This document shows, in pieces, positions 59,806 to 64,000 of a stretch of DNA of 64,000 nt. Numbering within the stretch: the first letter of the stretch is position 1; each line of letters opens with the position of its first letter. The notes under the pieces were generated by a model. The model had not been told where the DNA came from. It searched no databases and was given only the letters and a program-made list of their open reading frames with translations. The position numbers and the translations under genes are program-made. This stretch comes from Niastella vici (GTDB lineage: Bacteria > Bacteroidota > Bacteroidia > Chitinophagales > Chitinophagaceae): positions 62,001 to 126,000 of the forward strand of contig NZ_LVYD01000051.1 of assembly GCF_002077945.1 (NCBI RefSeq), read 5' to 3'.

Positions 59806-61434
59806 CTATACCTGAATGACACCCGTATTAAAAGGTGGAATATCGGGATTGTGATTGGCGGCGGCCAGGCTTTCTGAAATGATCTGCCGCGTTTGCGCCG
59901 GATCAATAATAGCATCTACCCACAGGCGGGCAGCTGCGTAATAAGGCGTTGTTTGCTTTTCGTACCGGCCTTTTATATCGTTCAACAGTTTTTGTTCTTC
60001 TTCGGGTGGCACCTCACTGCCTTTGGCCTTCATGGCGCTTACCTGTATTTGCAGCAATGTTTTAGCAGCCTGTTCGCCACCCATTACGGCAATCTTTGCG
60101 CTGGGCCAGGCATAAATAAACCGTGGGTCGTAGGCTTTACCGCACATGGCGTAATTACCGGCGCCATAAGAATTTCCTACAATGACAGTGATCTTGGGTA
60201 CTACCGAATTGGCAACCGCGTTCACCATTTTAGCGCCGTCTTTTATAATGCCTGCATGTTCGCTGCGCGAACCCACCATAAAACCGGTAACATCCTGCAG
60301 GAACACCAGTGGTATTTTTTTCTGGTTACAATTCATAATAAAGCGGGCCGCTTTGTCGGCACTGTCGTTATAGATAACGCCGCCCATTTGCATTTCACCC
60401 TTCGCGCTTTTTACCATGGTGCGCTGATTAGCTACAATGCCTACTGCCCAGCCATCGATACGGGCATAACCACAAAGAATGGTTTTGCCATAATCCTGTT
60501 TGAATTGTTCAAATACCGAGTCGTCGGTGATCTGTTCAATGATCTGCAACATGTCGTAGGGGCGGGTAGGGTCGGCCGGCAAAATGCCGTAGATATTTTG
60601 CGGGTCCTTTTTAGGTGGTTTGGGTTTGCTGCGGTGGAACCCGGCTTTGGGAGTATCGCCCAGTTTAGAGATGATCTTTTTTACCTGGTCGAGGCATTCC
60701 TGTTCGGTCTTGAATTTATAATCGGCGATACCGCTGATGGCGTTATGCGTAACTGCACCGCCCAGCGCTTCTGTATCAATATTCTCCCCAATGGCGGCTT
60801 TAACGAGGTAGGGGCCGGCCAGAAAAATGGAACCGTTGCCTTCCACCATCAGGGTTTCGTCGCTCATGATAGGCAGGTATGCACCGCCGGCCACACAGGC
60901 GCCCATAACGGCCGCAATTTGCGTTATGCCCATGGCGCTCATGCGCGCATTGTTCCTGAAGATTCTGCCAAAATGTTCTTTGTCGGGGAAGATCTCATCC
61001 TGCATGGGGAGGAACACGCCCGCACTATCAACCAGGTAGATCACCGGTAAATGGTTTTCCATGGCGATCTCCTGCAGGCGCAGGTTCTTTTTACCGGTTA
61101 GGGGGAACCAGGCCCCGGCTTTTACAGTTTGGTCATTGGCCAGTATAACACATTGCCTTCCACTCACATACCCTACACCGGCAACGGTACCGGCGGCCGG
61201 GCAGCCGCCCTGTTCTTCATACATGTCCCAACCGGCAAAGGCGCCGATCTCTACGAATGGGGTATCAGGATCGAGCAGATAGTTGATGCGTTCACGGGCC
61301 GTTAATTTGTTCTTTTCTTTCTGTTTGGCAATCGCTTTTTTACCACCGCCCAGGGCCACCTGTGCAAAGCGTTGGTTCATTTCGCTGAGGGCCCTTTTCA
61401 TGACATCCTCGTTGCGGTTAAATTCTAAATTCAT
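59806..61434 (-). CDS. Acyl-CoA carboxylase beta (carboxyltransferase) subunit, methylcrotonyl-CoA carboxylase-like
   Basis: A 542-residue carboxyltransferase subunit that moves carboxyl from biotin to an acyl-CoA. Features: LTARERINYLLDPDTPFVE (about 43-61), GAWFPLTGKKNLRLQEIA, PVIYLVDSAGVFLPMQDEIF, PDKEHFGRIFRNNARMSAMG (about 145-175, characteristic of the MCC/geranyl-type beta subunit), and GACVAGGAYLPIMSDE. Substrate could be methylcrotonyl-CoA in leucine breakdown or another branched acyl-CoA. The biotin-carboxylase partner is not in the window. It is followed by rnhA. Confidence 0.9.
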   Translation of the reverse strand: MNLEFNRNEDVMKRALSEMNQRFAQVALGGGKKAIAKQKEKNKLTARERINYLLDPDTPFVEIGAFAGWDMYEEQGGCPAAGTVAGVGYVSGRQCVILANDQTVKAGAWFPLTGKKNLRLQEIAMENHLPVIYLVDSAGVFLPMQDEIFPDKEHFGRIFRNNARMSAMGITQIAAVMGACVAGGAYLPIMSDETLMVEGNGSIFLAGPYLVKAAIGENIDTEALGGAVTHNAISGIADYKFKTEQECLDQVKKIISKLGDTPKAGFHRSKPKPPKKDPQNIYGILPADPTRPYDMLQIIEQITDDSVFEQFKQDYGKTILCGYARIDGWAVGIVANQRTMVKSAKGEMQMGGVIYNDSADKAARFIMNCNQKKIPLVFLQDVTGFMVGSRSEHAGIIKDGAKMVNAVANSVVPKITVIVGNSYGAGNYAMCGKAYDPRFIYAWPSAKIAVMGGEQAAKTLLQIQVSAMKAKGSEVPPEEEQKLLNDIKGRYEKQTTPYYAAARLWVDAIIDPAQTRQIISESLAAANHNPDIPPFNTGVIQV

Positions 61435-61463
61435 GTAGTTTTTGTAGTAATTGTTTTTGTTAT

Positions 61464-62775
<1,312 letters not shown>

Positions 62776-62823
62776 AGTATTATTGTTAGGGTGAATTTAA
62801 GCAAAATATGCTAATTTGATCAT

Positions 62824-62839
62824 CCCCGGCGTTTGCCGG
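62824..62839. other. GC-rich hairpin in the divergent promoter region
   Basis: CCCCGGC-GTT-TGCCGGG (about 62823-62840) can form a short stable stem between the 62775 start (minus) and the DUF3810 ATG (+). TAATTTG just before it resembles, but does not match, a -7 element. Significance unclear. Confidence 0.35.
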
Positions 62840-62859
62840 GATCAGTACATTAACAATAT

Positions 62860-63939
62860 ATGTGGAGGAAAAAAACTGCCTGGTTTATTTTATTAGGTCT
62901 GGCTATTGGTATTAAGATTTTTTCTTTATTCCCCGATGCGGTGGAGCGGTATTATGCTTCGGGGTTCTATCCTGTTATTTCAAAACTCCAGCGCATTTTG
63001 CTTGGCTGGCTACCTTTCAGTGTGGGTGATATCTTTTACGCACTAGTTATAGTTTGGTTGTTATACAAGCTGTATCATACTACGCGGCGTATTGTAAAAA
63101 AGCAAACGACTAAAAAATACTGGTTGCAGGCCCTGCTGCAAGTTGGGTTTGCTGTGCTGATCGTATATGTATCTTTTAATTTATTATGGGGGTTGAATTA
63201 TAACCGGCGCGGCGTGGCCTACCAGTTAGGTTTGAAGGTTCAGCGTTATTCAAAAAACGACCTGGTGCAGGTGATGCAGCAGGTCGTGATTCGCCTGAAT
63301 GTGCTTGACTCCGCTTCCCACGTTAACCGCGAAGCCCTGAACCGAAAACGGAATTTATTTGATGGCGCCACATCGGCCTACGGTCAGCTGAAACAACATG
63401 ATGCCCATTTTGCGTATTCATTCAGGTCGGTAAAGCCTTCATTGTATAGTTACCTGGGAAATTACCTGGGGTATACCGGTTATTACAATCCATTTAGCGG
63501 TGAAGCGCAGGTGAATACCACTGTGCCTTTGTTTGTGCAGCCTTTTACAACCTGTCATGAAATTGGTCACCAATTGGGCTATGCCAAAGAGAATGAGGCG
63601 AATTTTGCAGGGTATTTGTCGGCCAAATCTTCAACAGATGCGCTGTTCCGGTATTCCGTGTATTTTGACCTGTACAGTTATTCGCGGTATTATTTATATG
63701 CACAGGATTCAGTAACCGCCAAACAGCTCGATGCGCAATTGCCGCCCGGCTTCAAAACCGATTATAAGGAACTAAGACAATTTATAAAAAAGTACCGGAA
63801 CCCCATTGAAGTGATCATTGATCATTTGTACGGGCAATACCTCAAGGCGAATGAGCAGCCGGGTGGTAAATTAAGCTACAATGAAGTGGTGGCGTGGTTA
63901 GTAGCCTACTACAAAAAGTTTGGAGCAGAAGCGATATAA
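62860..63939 (+). CDS. DUF3810 zincin-like membrane protein
   Basis: A 359-residue protein with three transmembrane helices in the first 110 residues (about 7-25, 52-70, 92-112). A C-terminal domain follows, with the metallopeptidase signature CHEIGHQLGYAKENEANFAG (His233, Glu234, His237, and a third ligand Glu near 246). It is therefore probably an envelope-bound gluzincin protease, though DUF3810 proteins are uncharacterised. QVNTTVPLFVQPFTTC precedes the motif. ATG 62860; an octamer-repeat terminator follows the stop. Confidence 0.88.
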   Translation: MWRKKTAWFILLGLAIGIKIFSLFPDAVERYYASGFYPVISKLQRILLGWLPFSVGDIFYALVIVWLLYKLYHTTRRIVKKQTTKKYWLQALLQVGFAVLIVYVSFNLLWGLNYNRRGVAYQLGLKVQRYSKNDLVQVMQQVVIRLNVLDSASHVNREALNRKRNLFDGATSAYGQLKQHDAHFAYSFRSVKPSLYSYLGNYLGYTGYYNPFSGEAQVNTTVPLFVQPFTTCHEIGHQLGYAKENEANFAGYLSAKSSTDALFRYSVYFDLYSYSRYYLYAQDSVTAKQLDAQLPPGFKTDYKELRQFIKKYRNPIEVIIDHLYGQYLKANEQPGGKLSYNEVVAWLVAYYKKFGAEAI

Positions 63940-63942
63940 AAC

Positions 63943-63982
63943 CAATTAGCTAATGAGATAATTAGCTAATTGATCTTTTTTG
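63943..63982 (+). terminator. Octamer-repeat hairpin terminating the DUF3810 gene
   Basis: CAATTAGCTAAT (63943-63954) and its exact inverse ATTAGCTAATTG (63961-63972) enclose a six-base loop; GATCTTTTTT follows. The same bases form an 8-bp tandem: AATTAGCT (63944), AATGAGAT, AATTAGCT (63960), AATTGATC. Confidence 0.7.
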
Positions 63983-64000
63983 CCCTCTGCCGATTGCCAG

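Noticed and set aside
59893-61050. A 385-codon open frame antisense to the acyl-CoA carboxylase gene
   Set aside because: It mirrors a strongly conserved carboxylase; the translation has no family motifs and a composition rich in His/Phe/Gly, as expected of an antisense shadow.

Overview
The window is chromosomal DNA of a Bacteroidota bacterium, most likely of the Chitinophagaceae (Niastella/Chitinophaga-like). The reasons are: TAnnTTTG-type -7 promoter elements and no Shine-Dalgarno sites, two Oar-like TonB-dependent receptors with CarboxypepD_reg N-termini, a type IX secretion C-terminal sorting domain, LytTR and ECF regulators, a TamB-like giant protein, and families such as DUF2911, DUF3810 and DUF6934. 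No rRNA, tRNA, CRISPR array, prophage or insertion sequence is visible. Gene density is ordinary, so the unusual content lies mostly in the gaps.

Layout. 0-6 kb: the start of sucC (cut by the window edge), a purine nucleoside phosphorylase, a putative porin, a DUF2306-like membrane protein and a membrane-bound LytTR regulator. 6-12.2 kb: a heavy-metal efflux operon (small Cys/His-rich secreted protein, CzcA-type RND pump fused to a TolC-like outer-membrane factor, CzcB adaptor). 12.2-23.6 kb: a dispersed set of peptide/amide-ligase-like genes (cupin, ATP-grasp-like protein, class I glutamine amidotransferase, GCS2 carboxylate-amine ligase, RimK-type ATP-grasp, esterase) interrupted by an SGNH hydrolase and an ethanolamine catabolic unit (permease, EutB, EutC). 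23.6-30.7 kb: two Oar-like TonB-dependent receptors. 31-40 kb: ribBA, a 1591-residue TamB/AsmA-like protein, a DinB-fold protein and gamma-glutamyltransferase. 40.8-48 kb: an M14 metallopeptidase, a PIG-L deacetylase, two tiny membrane proteins and a sodium:solute symporter, all on the + strand. 48-55.5 kb: a MarR-GNAT fusion, a DUF2911/TPR protein, an ECF sigma factor with a TonB-tailed anti-sigma-like protein, two paralogous CarboxypepD_reg proteins (the second frameshifted), and a decayed DUF6934 gene with a small downstream partner in an AT-rich patch. 55.6-64 kb: xerD, a YkgJ protein, yraN, manA, rnhA, an acyl-CoA carboxylase beta subunit, an O-methyltransferase and a DUF3810 protein.

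The most unusual signal is non-coding. At least a dozen intergenic gaps are filled with degenerate tandem arrays of period exactly 7, 8 or 11 bp, each locus using its own word. Several heptamer arrays have a forward arm and an inverted arm, so the transcript could fold into a long imperfect hairpin. They often begin at or overlap stop codons, and one twelve-unit octamer array fills the whole gap between eutB and eutC. I know of no named element that matches. The second candidate for a less-described system is the amide-ligase gene set at 12.2-23.6 kb. All functions are assigned by reading protein sequences; no database search was run.
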